A DNA stretch of 64,000 nt, from positions 930,001 to 994,000 of the forward strand of contig NZ_LR590484.1 of the NCBI RefSeq assembly GCF_901482695.1, given 5' to 3'. The notes under the pieces are model-generated. The model saw only the letters and a program-made list of their open reading frames with translations. It did no database searches and was not told where the DNA came from. Origin of the DNA: Sphingobacterium thalpophilum. GTDB taxonomy: Bacteria > Bacteroidota > Bacteroidia > Sphingobacteriales > Sphingobacteriaceae. The translations under genes were made by a program, and so were the position numbers. Below are positions 1-9,009 of the stretch, piece by piece. The number at the start of each line of letters is the position of its first letter. The stretch's first letter is position 1.

Positions 1-273
1 AGTTGTCGTGCGGTCCAGTGTCTTGTCGTGCATCAGAACCAATACGCCATCCATGGTTGCTCTGACATCGAGTTCAACGATAGAAGTCCCGAGCCGAATG
101 GCATCCTCAATGGCGGGAATAGAATTTTCCGGATAATTATGATGGCTACCCCGATGTGCAGCAATATGTATACTTTTTTGCTCAAACTGTTTGAGCAGGT
201 TCACTGACTGGGCATGTGAAGAGGATATGGCCACGAGTATAAAAAAGATGTGGCAATAGAAGGTTTTTATCAT
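1..273 (-). CDS. Glycerophosphodiester phosphodiesterase, N-terminal part (runs off window)
   Basis: Only the first 91 codons are present; the gene continues beyond base 1. The start ATG (complement 273-271) is followed by a hydrophobic signal peptide ending in SSSHAQS, so the product is exported. The mature part shows GDPD hallmarks: AAHRGS (catalytic His-Arg), PENS (metal-binding Glu), VELDV (Glu and Asp) and LMHDKTLDRTT (second catalytic His). Family enzymes hydrolyse glycerophosphodiesters to glycerol-3-phosphate and an alcohol. It lies downstream of, and in the same direction as, the phosphatase and SusCD genes, so it is probably the last or a late gene of that phosphoester locus. The 108-base gap before it could hold its own promoter, but I see no clear one. 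Confidence 0.9.
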   Translation of the reverse strand, partial: MIKTFYCHIFFILVAISSSHAQSVNLLKQFEQKSIHIAAHRGSHHNYPENSIPAIEDAIRLGTSIVELDVRATMDGVLVLMHDKTLDRTTT

Positions 274-381
274 TTTGACTGTTGGTTTGAGTTCATTCTT
301 TTAAGAAAAGTTACATCCAATACGGTGGAAGAATATACCGTCTTTGCAATCTGAATAAGGTTTCTTTTATGGATAGCATGT

Positions 382-1575
382 CTATTTTTCCGATAGTTCA
401 AAGGAATCAAACAATTGTCCATTGAGCTTATAGCTTGCCACATAGAGCTTATTCGCCTTGATTTTTATCACTTGATACAACTGTGTATCCGATGCCCTGA
501 CATCCATCCATCTTTCCGAATCGGACGCATACATTTTCGGTCCTGCAACAGACAGCAGGTATACCGGCCGCTTTCTACCAAGACTGCCACGCGCATAAGT
601 ATGATCGTGTCCCTGTAACACCAGGTCGACACCATATTTTTCGAAAATCGGTTTGAAACGTTCTCTTAAAATGGTATTGTCTCTATTTTTTGCCGTAGAA
701 TACACCGGATGGTGCATCACCACAATAGTCCATTTTTTTGGAGAGGCCGACAGTACCATTTCCAACCATCGTTCTTGTTTTTGCGCAGCAGCTGAGTCCA
801 GCATAATCAATTGTGAATTGAGAGAAACCATACGCAGGTCCTGGTAATCCAGGTAATAAACAGCATCCTGCAATCCCTGCGGTCCATTTTTCGGCAGATT
901 AAACTGTACGTTCCAGTGGGGGTCCAGAACGAGACGCTCCAGCGAGTCCCGGCGATATTCATGATTGCCGGGGGTGGGTACTGCAGGTATCATTTGGTGG
1001 ATAAATCCGGCGCCCTCATGCCATTCTGCCCATTCATCATCGTTATTGGAACGGTTGATCAGGTCGCCGGCATGAACGATAAAACGGGCATTTGCCTCCT
1101 GCTGAAATGCACGACGGATAGTGCGGGACCAGCGCGACCTCAAATCATTCTGCGCGTCGCCGAGATAGATAAACGAAAAGTCACCAGATTGTGCAGCTGT
1201 CCTGAATTGATTCCATGCACTCCAGTTGCTTCCATCCCCTACACGATAGATATAAGTCGTCCCGGGCTTTAGATCACGAAAAGTTACCTGATGATAGAAA
1301 TCCTCCCCGTCACCTCTATCGAGACGGAGCTGCCTGCCCGTTACCGACACGGCTTTCGCGTCGATATCCGGACTACTTTGCTCTTCGGCAATCTGCCCAA
1401 TAATATTATCCGTTTTGGCAGCTGTACGCCAGGAGACCGATTGCGTACGGGAAGGATCGTCGGACCAGGTCAACGTTATACGGTCGGGCTGCTTTAGTCC
1501 AGCAGTTGATTGGGCTTTTCCATTGTAAAAGACGCAACTTATGGCGGCGGCTAAAATAAAATCTCTTATTCTCAT
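382..1575 (-). CDS. Exported purple acid phosphatase-like metallophosphoesterase
   Basis: A 397-residue protein with a signal peptide (residues 1-22, cleavage near GKAQS). Residues about 29-127 form a fibronectin-III-like purple acid phosphatase N-domain. Residues about 130-370 are a calcineurin-like phosphoesterase domain with the full metal-ligand set: YLGDAQND (Asp140), HAGDLINR (Asp171), GNHEY (Asn204, His205), MHHPVY (His288/289) and GHDHTYAR (His323, His325). It should hydrolyse phosphomonoesters, or possibly phosphodiesters, in the periplasm or at the cell surface; the substrate is inferred. It lies 40 bases after the SusD gene and before an exported GDPD, which would fit sequential breakdown of phosphodiesters. 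Confidence 0.9.
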   Translation of the reverse strand: MRIRDFILAAAISCVFYNGKAQSTAGLKQPDRITLTWSDDPSRTQSVSWRTAAKTDNIIGQIAEEQSSPDIDAKAVSVTGRQLRLDRGDGEDFYHQVTFRDLKPGTTYIYRVGDGSNWSAWNQFRTAAQSGDFSFIYLGDAQNDLRSRWSRTIRRAFQQEANARFIVHAGDLINRSNNDDEWAEWHEGAGFIHQMIPAVPTPGNHEYRRDSLERLVLDPHWNVQFNLPKNGPQGLQDAVYYLDYQDLRMVSLNSQLIMLDSAAAQKQERWLEMVLSASPKKWTIVVMHHPVYSTAKNRDNTILRERFKPIFEKYGVDLVLQGHDHTYARGSLGRKRPVYLLSVAGPKMYASDSERWMDVRASDTQLYQVIKIKANKLYVASYKLNGQLFDSFELSEK

Positions 1576-1615
1576 CTGAAGTTTTGTTTATATAAATTAT
1601 TCATCGGTTATCCTA

Positions 1616-3268
1616 TTACCAAGGCTTCCCTGTGCCTTGTAACAGCCAAGGTTTAGACCAGGCACTATTTTCATTATCCGCCTGCGAATAGGCCGTTTTT
1701 TCGATACGGCTTAATGCCTCCTCTGCATTCTTCTGGTTAACACTCATTTCTGTCTGCATATAAGGGATACGCAGTGGCAGCTGGGTGCGGATTGCGGCGG
1801 GGCCGGCTTTTAGCACAGGATACCCTGTTCTTCGATAGTCGAACCATGCCTGTGCGCCCGCAGACCAGCTTGCAATCCATTTTTGTTCAATAATCTGTGC
1901 TTGGGTATTCTCGAAGGACACTCCTTTTTGCTGAATATATGCTGCAAAATCAGCAGCTTTACCCCAGCTAGACAGGGATTCCTGAATGCCCCGCTCATAA
2001 TAGGTTTTGGCAGTCTCAGGCAACTCCCAGCCTTTCCATGCGGCTTCCGCCAATATAAAATGAACTTCCGCTGCAGAAAGCAGCCGGGCTTTGAGCAGAT
2101 CGCCTTTTGCTGCACGGTAGATATCATGGAGATAAGAAACATGCGGATTGATAGAAGTCTGTCCGGGTGTGGGATTCAAGTTGAATGCCGAGGGATTTTT
2201 CGACACACTTGGTGGCAGTCCGACATAATCGCTATCGGTATCGACAAGCACGCCCTTGACGACATCCGGTGACACAATACGAACCCCATTGACTATTTTA
2301 TCTGTTCCACTTGGTTCTGAGTTACGGATTTCGATCGGTATCTCGACTTTCTTTGCCCATACTCCCAGTCGCGGATCTCTCAGTACCTGCAACCGGTCTA
2401 CCAGCGTCGCACACATCTTCATCCTTCTGAAATTGCTTCCACTCGCGTCATATACCGTATTGGAAGGCCAGGAGTCCGCTGCATTGTTACCTACAAAATT
2501 CATCAGTACATCATCTGCCGAACTGCTAATGATGGGAAATTTATCTGGGTTTCGCAGCATGTTTTCGATTCCCTGCCGGGCAAAATCACCAGCTTTTTCA
2601 GAGATGCGCATATAATATCTCAGTGCTAAGGAATTGGCAAAGCGGCGCCACTTTGAGGCCTTTCCGGCGAAATACACATCTGCATTTGCCAATACTTCAT
2701 AAGAGGCATCCGGTCGCGACAACAGCTCATTTGCCTGTTTTAACTCGTCAATTATTCCCTTATAGATAACTTCCTGGCTATCGTATTTCGGAAAATTGTA
2801 TTTCGGATCCCCAAGCTCCGCCTTCAGTGCGTCGGTATAGGGGGCATCGCCCCATAGATCGGCAATCAGTCCAAACAGATAGGCGCGCATGGTCAACGCT
2901 ACCCCGACATGGAAGTCCGATCCCAATGTTTCCGCTCTTTTGCGCATGAGCTCATTGTCCCGCAGAAATCCATAATAAGCGTCCCAGCTTAAAATTCCAC
3001 CTGTCCATTCATAATCATTATGCGCGTTAAACCAAGCGTCAAGCTGTGTGTGCTGTATGACGCCACCAAGGTCCGAGAAGCTCAGTTCATTGTACTTTTT
3101 TGCCGCCCCAGTCAATATGGTGGGGAGCAATAGATTGGGATTTGCATCTTCTTCACTAATGCCATTAGGATTAATATTAAGCTCTGTCAAATCCTTGCAG
3201 GCACAAATATATAAGACAGTCGTCGTTGCAAGGAACGCTGTCATTAAAGTTCTCAACTGTTTTTTCAT
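1616..3268 (-). CDS. SusD/RagB-family nutrient-binding lipoprotein
   Basis: A 550-residue protein with a lipoprotein signal ending at Cys24 (LYICAC), then the DLTELNINPNG opening common in SusD-like proteins. The TPR-like helical region includes AEAAWKGW and a C-terminal segment with WFDYRRTGYP, typical of the SusD-like/SusD_2 subfamily. It should form the surface lid on the SusC partner encoded just upstream (13-base gap) and capture substrate outside the cell. Nothing in the sequence names the ligand; the phosphoesterases downstream suggest phosphorylated organic compounds. The identification as SusD-like is firm, the ligand is inference. Confidence 0.9.
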   Translation of the reverse strand: MKKQLRTLMTAFLATTTVLYICACKDLTELNINPNGISEEDANPNLLLPTILTGAAKKYNELSFSDLGGVIQHTQLDAWFNAHNDYEWTGGILSWDAYYGFLRDNELMRKRAETLGSDFHVGVALTMRAYLFGLIADLWGDAPYTDALKAELGDPKYNFPKYDSQEVIYKGIIDELKQANELLSRPDASYEVLANADVYFAGKASKWRRFANSLALRYYMRISEKAGDFARQGIENMLRNPDKFPIISSSADDVLMNFVGNNAADSWPSNTVYDASGSNFRRMKMCATLVDRLQVLRDPRLGVWAKKVEIPIEIRNSEPSGTDKIVNGVRIVSPDVVKGVLVDTDSDYVGLPPSVSKNPSAFNLNPTPGQTSINPHVSYLHDIYRAAKGDLLKARLLSAAEVHFILAEAAWKGWELPETAKTYYERGIQESLSSWGKAADFAAYIQQKGVSFENTQAQIIEQKWIASWSAGAQAWFDYRRTGYPVLKAGPAAIRTQLPLRIPYMQTEMSVNQKNAEEALSRIEKTAYSQADNENSAWSKPWLLQGTGKPW

Positions 3269-3281
3269 GTTGTTTCACGAC

Positions 3282-6200
3282 TTAAAATGTCACATTTATT
3301 TTAAAACCTACCGGCATTGCCCAAGGTGTAACGTTATACCGCTCAATCCCTTGTTTAAATCCAACCCCAGTCTCCGGCTGAAATGCCATTTCGGGATCTA
3401 TGCCGACTTTCGCCTTTGTCCAGAGAATTAAATTGCGCGTATATACGCCCACGCTGCCCTTTTCAATCCCAAATCTCTTTAGCCATTTACCCGAGACATC
3501 ATAGCTGAACGAAAGTTCACGTAGCTTGATAAAAGAGGCATCAAATGTTGCTGCATTCATGAAGTCCCAAGGATAGTTATCGGAGTATGCGATGTATTTA
3601 GTACCTTCCCCACCCAAATTTTCAGTATATCCGGTGATATTGCCCTTATCATCGTATTGAGCAATAACTCCGGGATTAAAAACACCGAAGTTTCCGGTCA
3701 CACCACCAACATTGACCGGATAGCCACCATATTCCTCTCCCGGTCCGCCAACAATGGGATACCGATTATCTTTGACGCGCACGAGGTCATGATCGACAAG
3801 GTAGTTCCGAAGGGTCTCACCCGTCATCCCATTTGGATTGATTAATTGGTCAAGAAAACGCTGTGTCGTCAGATTGGATTCAAAATACCTGTAAGTTTGG
3901 GACATAAACTTTCCGCCAAACCGCATATCCGCGGCAATGTTCATGGTCCATCTCTTATACCGCAGGCTCGACTGTAGCCCCATGGTAAAATCGGGGTTAA
4001 AATTGCCAATTTTATTGCGGCTATTGTTGATTCGCACAGCTTGCCAGGAACCATTTTTATTCAATATCGGATAACCATAATATGGAGAAGACGGATCCTC
4101 GACGGTGACGAGTTTAGAATCGTATAAATCTCCTATTTCCTCGCCTACGTATGTACGGGCACCTCCTCTTCCGTCGGTCCAAAACGTATAGAATTCCACA
4201 CCTTCTGAAAGCTCATCTATCCGGGTACGGTTGCGATGCCAGTTTACACCTACATCCCAGGACCAATGTTGACGGGCAATAGGGCGGCCCGAGACCGCCA
4301 GTTCGATACCTCGGCTACTCAACAGACCTGCATTGATGTTTTTAGAATTAAAGCCACTCGAACCCGGCAGCGTCGTAGATATTATCTGGTTTTTATTGTC
4401 CAGCTTGTAATAAGTACCTTCAAATTTAAGGCGGTTGTCCCATAGTGCCAGATCCGCTCCGATTTCATAGGAGGTCGCTATCTCCGGTTTTAGATCCGGA
4501 ACCAAAAGGGCTCCGGAACGCGTCAATCTCAACACATCACCCCAGCTGCCGGGGTTGCTCAGCACATTGGACAAATTATACGGATAGGTATCGTTTCCTA
4601 CCCGCGCTACTCCGCCTCTGATTTTCAGCAGCGCAACAGTTTTGGGTAATGATAACATCCGGCTGGCCAAGACACTCAACGAGGCAGAAGGATAAAAGTA
4701 AGACCTATTATTGACTGGCAGGGTGCTGGACCAATCATTACGCCCTGTCAAATCCAGGTAAATCATGTCCCTGTAGTTCAGATTGATCAGACCATAAATA
4801 CTGTTTATGGCTCTTTCGGAAATTGCGCTGTTAAAATCAAGATTCAGCGGACTGATATTGGCAAGTGTATACAATCCCGGAGTAATGAGCCCGGCACCGC
4901 TCTTTGAAATATTCTGTACTGACGTACCTCGATTGTACCGCAAATTGCCCCCCAGGGAACCTGAAGCCTGAAAGTCAGCCCATTTTTTAGTATAGGCTGT
5001 CAGGAAATCGATATTCTGTTCCATATTCATGAGATTGACAATGCCGTAAGCACCACGGGGCTCGTTCGTGTAGCTGTAGGGAATTTTTGTTTCCCGATTC
5101 TCCCAATATATATCCGTTGCGTACCGCAGCATCGCCGTCCAGTCTTTTCGGATCGTCCAATCCAGTCTCAGATTACCAAAAACCCGGTCTCTCGTAAAAG
5201 CATTATTAACACCGTAGGCCAGGAAATACGGATTGTTATGATTGCCGACAGACTGCGACCGTTGTTGTATCTGTTCCTGCCCCGGTAGCCAGTAGTCTTT
5301 TAGGTCGAGGATATTAATATGCGGTGCCACCTCATACGCTGCCTGCATGGGATTCGTCCCGCGGTTGCCTGCCGGCCGATTATTGGAGTTATTTCTACTG
5401 GCGTCCAGGGAGAGCCCCAACGAAAGATCCTTCCGCAGACGCATGGTCGAATTGATATTCAGTGTATTCCGAAAGAGGTCTGAATTCGGGATAATACCCT
5501 TGTTGGCCATATTTGAATAAGAGAAGCGATAGTCAAGTTTCTCGCTGCGGTTGCTCAGCGAGAGTCCATTTGTACTGGTCAGACCTGTCCGTACAAAATT
5601 TTTGATATTATCGGGATACGATTTTAATTCTGTCGGAATGGGCTTTCCATTTTCATCAAGGGGGCTATTCCATTGCACCGCCTTGTATCCCTTGTCGAGT
5701 GCCGGTCCCACCATGGCACTCGATGATTCTTCGATTAGTAGGTCTCCCGGCTGGTCTCCCGGTCTCCAGGGCATGGTTCCACTGGCAAACTTGTTGTGCA
5801 GGCCGATAAATTTGTAAGGGATGTCAAACACGGTGTTACTGGTCAGCCCAATCGTCATCTTCTCAACACTTCTACCGGTCTTTGTGGTGATCAAAACGAC
5901 ACCATTGCCTGCCCTAGAACCATACAGGGCAGCAGCACTGGGTCCCTTTAAAATGGATATATTTTCTATATCCTCTGGATTGATATTGGCTATGGCGTTC
6001 CCATAGTCCACCTTATTGTCATCACCGATCTCACCAATATTATTTAAACTATTCATTAATGGTACGCCATCCACCACAAACAGCGGCTGGTTATCGGTAC
6101 TTAAGGACGAAGCTCCCCGAATGACCATATTTACTGTTGACCCTGTGGGGCCCGTAGCACTAATGGACACTCCCGGAACTTTGCCCGCCATCCCGACCAG

Positions 6201-6962
6201 AAAGTTATCGTTGTTCACCCGATTGAGATCGTCACCTTTGATCTTGCCAACGGCATAACCTAAAGAACGGTCCTGACGCTTGATGCCAAGTGCTGTCACA
6301 ACCACTTCGTCAAGCGCTTTATCCTTACTTTTTAGTGTGACCTGCTGCACAACAAGGTGATTGGCATCCAGCCTTAAATTGTACAGTTCTTTTTTTTCAT
6401 AGCCAATATGTGTAACCACGAGATTATATTCGCCAGCTGGCAATTTGATGGTCACTTCTCCCTTTTCGTTCGATAAGCGGCTTTGCCCTGTTGTGAGTTC
6501 GCGTACAGAAGCCCCCGCAATAGGACGCTGCTGTGGATCCGAGATCTGTAGCTTCAGGCCATAAGATTGTTGCTTTTCGGCATATCTAACTAACACAATA
6601 CCCCCAGAAACTTCTTTAGGACGAATATCAGTGCCTTTCAGGATGTAATTCAACACCTCATCAAAACTCGCGTTTCTAAAGACCTTTTCGGCAACTGATA
6701 TGCTTTCCAGCGCAATCGTATTCCTGTCGTAGCCTATTGCCCGACCGGTTTGCTGAGACAGCTGGTGTAGAGCCTGTGCTGCATGACCTGCGTGAAGGCG
6801 AATATTGATATTATCCTTATTGATGAGCTGCATATACCCCGTGGATCCGGCCACGACTACTGTTCCGCCGAATGAAAAAACAGAACAGAGTACAAGCTTC
6901 GAAGCCATACGGTTAAGCTTTGAGATTTTATACATATATTTGTGTAAATGTTTTTTTAACAT
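3282..6962 (-). CDS. SusC/RagA TonB-linked outer-membrane receptor with STN domain
   Basis: A 1226-residue TonB-dependent transporter. Order: signal region (to about residue 40), STN secretin/TonB short N-terminal domain (about 50-115), carboxypeptidase-D-like beta-sandwich (about 130-215), TonB-box-like DEVVVTALGI, plug (about 235-355, with LFVVDGVPL and GSRAGNGVVLITTK), then a 22-strand barrel ending in GFKINVTF. The STN domain marks a FecA-type signalling transporter that contacts a FecR anti-sigma, matching the FecR/ECF genes directly upstream. ATG at 6962 is used; ATG at 6935 (MYKISKLNR) is also plausible. With the following SusD it should import a substrate too large for porins. Confidence 0.95.
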   Translation of the reverse strand: MLKKHLHKYMYKISKLNRMASKLVLCSVFSFGGTVVVAGSTGYMQLINKDNINIRLHAGHAAQALHQLSQQTGRAIGYDRNTIALESISVAEKVFRNASFDEVLNYILKGTDIRPKEVSGGIVLVRYAEKQQSYGLKLQISDPQQRPIAGASVRELTTGQSRLSNEKGEVTIKLPAGEYNLVVTHIGYEKKELYNLRLDANHLVVQQVTLKSKDKALDEVVVTALGIKRQDRSLGYAVGKIKGDDLNRVNNDNFLVGMAGKVPGVSISATGPTGSTVNMVIRGASSLSTDNQPLFVVDGVPLMNSLNNIGEIGDDNKVDYGNAIANINPEDIENISILKGPSAAALYGSRAGNGVVLITTKTGRSVEKMTIGLTSNTVFDIPYKFIGLHNKFASGTMPWRPGDQPGDLLIEESSSAMVGPALDKGYKAVQWNSPLDENGKPIPTELKSYPDNIKNFVRTGLTSTNGLSLSNRSEKLDYRFSYSNMANKGIIPNSDLFRNTLNINSTMRLRKDLSLGLSLDASRNNSNNRPAGNRGTNPMQAAYEVAPHINILDLKDYWLPGQEQIQQRSQSVGNHNNPYFLAYGVNNAFTRDRVFGNLRLDWTIRKDWTAMLRYATDIYWENRETKIPYSYTNEPRGAYGIVNLMNMEQNIDFLTAYTKKWADFQASGSLGGNLRYNRGTSVQNISKSGAGLITPGLYTLANISPLNLDFNSAISERAINSIYGLINLNYRDMIYLDLTGRNDWSSTLPVNNRSYFYPSASLSVLASRMLSLPKTVALLKIRGGVARVGNDTYPYNLSNVLSNPGSWGDVLRLTRSGALLVPDLKPEIATSYEIGADLALWDNRLKFEGTYYKLDNKNQIISTTLPGSSGFNSKNINAGLLSSRGIELAVSGRPIARQHWSWDVGVNWHRNRTRIDELSEGVEFYTFWTDGRGGARTYVGEEIGDLYDSKLVTVEDPSSPYYGYPILNKNGSWQAVRINNSRNKIGNFNPDFTMGLQSSLRYKRWTMNIAADMRFGGKFMSQTYRYFESNLTTQRFLDQLINPNGMTGETLRNYLVDHDLVRVKDNRYPIVGGPGEEYGGYPVNVGGVTGNFGVFNPGVIAQYDDKGNITGYTENLGGEGTKYIAYSDNYPWDFMNAATFDASFIKLRELSFSYDVSGKWLKRFGIEKGSVGVYTRNLILWTKAKVGIDPEMAFQPETGVGFKQGIERYNVTPWAMPVGFKINVTF

Positions 6963-7050
6963 GACTTATAGGGCGTTCTCTGGTGGATTTAGCGGTTTGC
7001 CAGATGAGCCCTTTCTTTTGATTACCCATTATCTGCTGTTCGTAAACCAG

Positions 7051-8025
7051 CTATTTATATAAAATTATTTCATTGTGTTCCCTCCTATATTTGAGTTGAT
7101 GAATAGCGCAGACCATATCTAAGACCTGATTCAATGAACGGACCTGAGGTATGATCAGTGAATAATTGAAGCGATCTGTATCGAGCTTATCCGCCCTCAG
7201 TAAGACACCGTAACGGTTATGGAAAATCTCTTTTAACCCGTCAAAGTTTACCTGATTCAACCACAGTCCGCCCTGGGTCCATAAATTCACATGACCTGGA
7301 TTTCCTCGAAAGAGGCCCTGCTGCTTTCCAGTATGACTGTAACGGATTCCTTGGCCACGTGTCAGGATATGAAAGCGATTATCCTCCTTTCCCTGGACCT
7401 TCACGCGACCAGTTTTGACTTCAACAGTAACCTCACCTGACATCGGTGAGTTGTTTATATTAAAGGATGTACCGAGCACGGCTACGGACACAGCGCCCGT
7501 CTGTATAGTGAAAGGATGCGCGGTGTCACGCCTGACAGAAAAGAAAGCTTCTCCCGAATCCAGAAAAACTGCCCTATTTTTCGCATAACTTAGTTCGTCA
7601 TAACGGAGCCCTGTATTGCCGTTCAGGAATACCGACGTACCATCGGGCAACGAGATCTCCCGCAATTCGCCTGCTTTTGTCACATTTTTATGAAATACAA
7701 CAGGAGTAGATGTCTGCGGAAGAATGGAGAATGGCTGCCGGTAAAACCATAGTCCTGCCAGGGAAAACAACAGCGCTGCTGCTGCAACAGACATCCAGTG
7801 AAGCTGCCGGATACGGGCTTTCCTCGTTTTTCCAAATGTCGAACCTACAGCAATACGCTCGAATAGGTCTTCTTTGACCGCCTTACGATGCTGCAAGTCC
7901 TCAAAAGGGCTAATATCCTCGTTCGAAATGGACTGATACCAGACATCGACCCGGTCTCTCTCCTTGTCCGTTACTTGTCCGTGCAGATAGCGCTGTAGAA
8001 TATGTTTAAAGTCGTCTAAATTCAC
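7051..8025 (-). CDS. FecR-family anti-sigma factor
   Basis: A 324-residue single-pass protein. The cytoplasmic N-terminus (1-85) should bind the sigma factor. A transmembrane helix follows at about 92-112 (AAALLFSLAGLWFY), then a periplasmic FecR domain with GTSVFLNGNTGLRY, GEAFFSV, PFTIQTGAVSVAVLGTSFNI and EVKTGRVKV, and a C-terminal STN-like DUF4974 region (FDGLKEIFHNRYGV). The start is GTG, since no ATG is suitably placed. It lies 62 bases after the sigma gene and 88 before the SusC gene, the usual sigma/anti-sigma/transducer order. It should release the sigma factor when the STN domain of SusC signals ligand. Confidence 0.93.
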   Translation of the reverse strand: MNLDDFKHILQRYLHGQVTDKERDRVDVWYQSISNEDISPFEDLQHRKAVKEDLFERIAVGSTFGKTRKARIRQLHWMSVAAAALLFSLAGLWFYRQPFSILPQTSTPVVFHKNVTKAGELREISLPDGTSVFLNGNTGLRYDELSYAKNRAVFLDSGEAFFSVRRDTAHPFTIQTGAVSVAVLGTSFNINNSPMSGEVTVEVKTGRVKVQGKEDNRFHILTRGQGIRYSHTGKQQGLFRGNPGHVNLWTQGGLWLNQVNFDGLKEIFHNRYGVLLRADKLDTDRFNYSLIIPQVRSLNQVLDMVCAIHQLKYRREHNEIILYK

Positions 8026-8087
8026 TGCGATTAGTTTATTGCTAATACAAGTGAAGGCAGGCGAAGTACTTTAATTAAAGATGTTTT

Positions 8088-8708
8088 TTATATTAAATAA
8101 TGATGAAGCAGATAGCTTCCCGCCAGAAGAAGAAATACAGAATCCTGATCTGCAAAGCGACGGGTCAATTCGCTTCGCAGCAGTTTTTTCGCTTCCGAAA
8201 GATAGTTTTTGACCGTCTGTTCGGCAAGGTTAAGCTCCTGTGCAATCTGCCGTATCGAATAGTTTTCATAATGCAGCAAAAAGACGGATTTCATCATTTT
8301 CGGCAATCTGGCGACAGAATCGTCCACAATCGCTTCCAACACCTTGTACTTAGCCAAGCTATGGTCATCTAGAGTGAAAAACAGTTCCATCCGTTCAACC
8401 GACCTGTCCAATACCTGCTTCCGGACCCGTTCTGCGGCATAGTAGTTCAGCAGTTTATTTTTAACCGATTTATATAAATAGGATTTTAGCGAACCGTACT
8501 CGGTACGCAGCAGTTCTCTTTTTTCCCAGATATGTATAAAAACTTCCTGAACCAGATCCTTTGCCGGAGCTTCGTCCTGAAGATGACGAAAAGCGGTGGT
8601 GTAAAGTCCTTCCCAATATAGATCAAAAAAATAGGTAAAAGCTTTGGGATCACCTTTTTTAAAGCGTGACAAATAGTGGTTGTCTACATTGGCCCCGGTA
8701 GTTTTCAC
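8088..8708 (-). CDS. ECF RNA polymerase sigma factor (FecI-like, Bacteroidota SusCD type)
   Basis: A 206-residue sigma-70 family protein. Region 2 is at about residues 12-85 (FTYFFDLYWEGLY, AKDLVQEVFIHIWEKR) and region 4 at about 130-190 (LPKMMKSVFLLHYENYSIRQIAQELNLAEQTVKNYLSEAKK). A hydrophobic tail, VFLLLAGSYLLHHYLI, closes the protein; such tails occur in this subfamily. The start is GTG at 8708, preceded by TAAG, only a few bases after a well-formed -7 box at 8720-8713. The gene heads the leftward FecR-SusC-SusD-phosphatase locus and should direct its transcription. Confidence 0.93.
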   Translation of the reverse strand: MKTTGANVDNHYLSRFKKGDPKAFTYFFDLYWEGLYTTAFRHLQDEAPAKDLVQEVFIHIWEKRELLRTEYGSLKSYLYKSVKNKLLNYYAAERVRKQVLDRSVERMELFFTLDDHSLAKYKVLEAIVDDSVARLPKMMKSVFLLHYENYSIRQIAQELNLAEQTVKNYLSEAKKLLRSELTRRFADQDSVFLLLAGSYLLHHYLI

Positions 8709-9009
8709 CTTACAAAGATAAAGGCTTAAGATTATGCCTATGTTAATTTTTTGACTGGGTTTGATCCGATGAACAGCAATATGGGCCCCTACAGATAAGT
8801 GTGCAGAGACAGCACCAATTTTGTTGATAAATATGTTAATTTATTGATAATCAAAAGCATTTTTGTTAATAACCAATACACGCTTAAATACCTTATCAGG
8901 CTGCACTACATTTTCAGCATATGCTATGACCCCTTATAAATAAAAAAATATAACTTATCGACAAGGGTCAAGGCGGAGTTGGCTGTCATAGAGATAAAGC
9001 TTAATCTAT
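8709..9009. other. Divergent intergenic region between ECF sigma 1 and TonB receptor
   Basis: This 301-base gap separates the leftward sigma gene from the rightward TonB receptor. It holds the sigma promoter (8713-8746). The remainder is AT-rich, with TTATAAATAAAAAAATATAAC around 8934-8954 that may serve the rightward gene, though no clean -33/-7 pair is present. I see no ORF and no RNA gene. Confidence 0.6.
8713..8746 (-). promoter_or_regulatory. Promoter of ECF sigma gene 1 (TTAAC-N21-TATCTTTG)
   Basis: On the minus strand TTAAC (8746-8742) is followed by exactly 21 bases and TATCTTTG (8720-8713), a perfect match to the Bacteroidota -7 consensus TAnnTTTG. The GTG start at 8708 is four bases beyond the box, so the transcript would be leaderless or nearly so. 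The sigma gene at 21559 has the same arrangement. Confidence 0.6.
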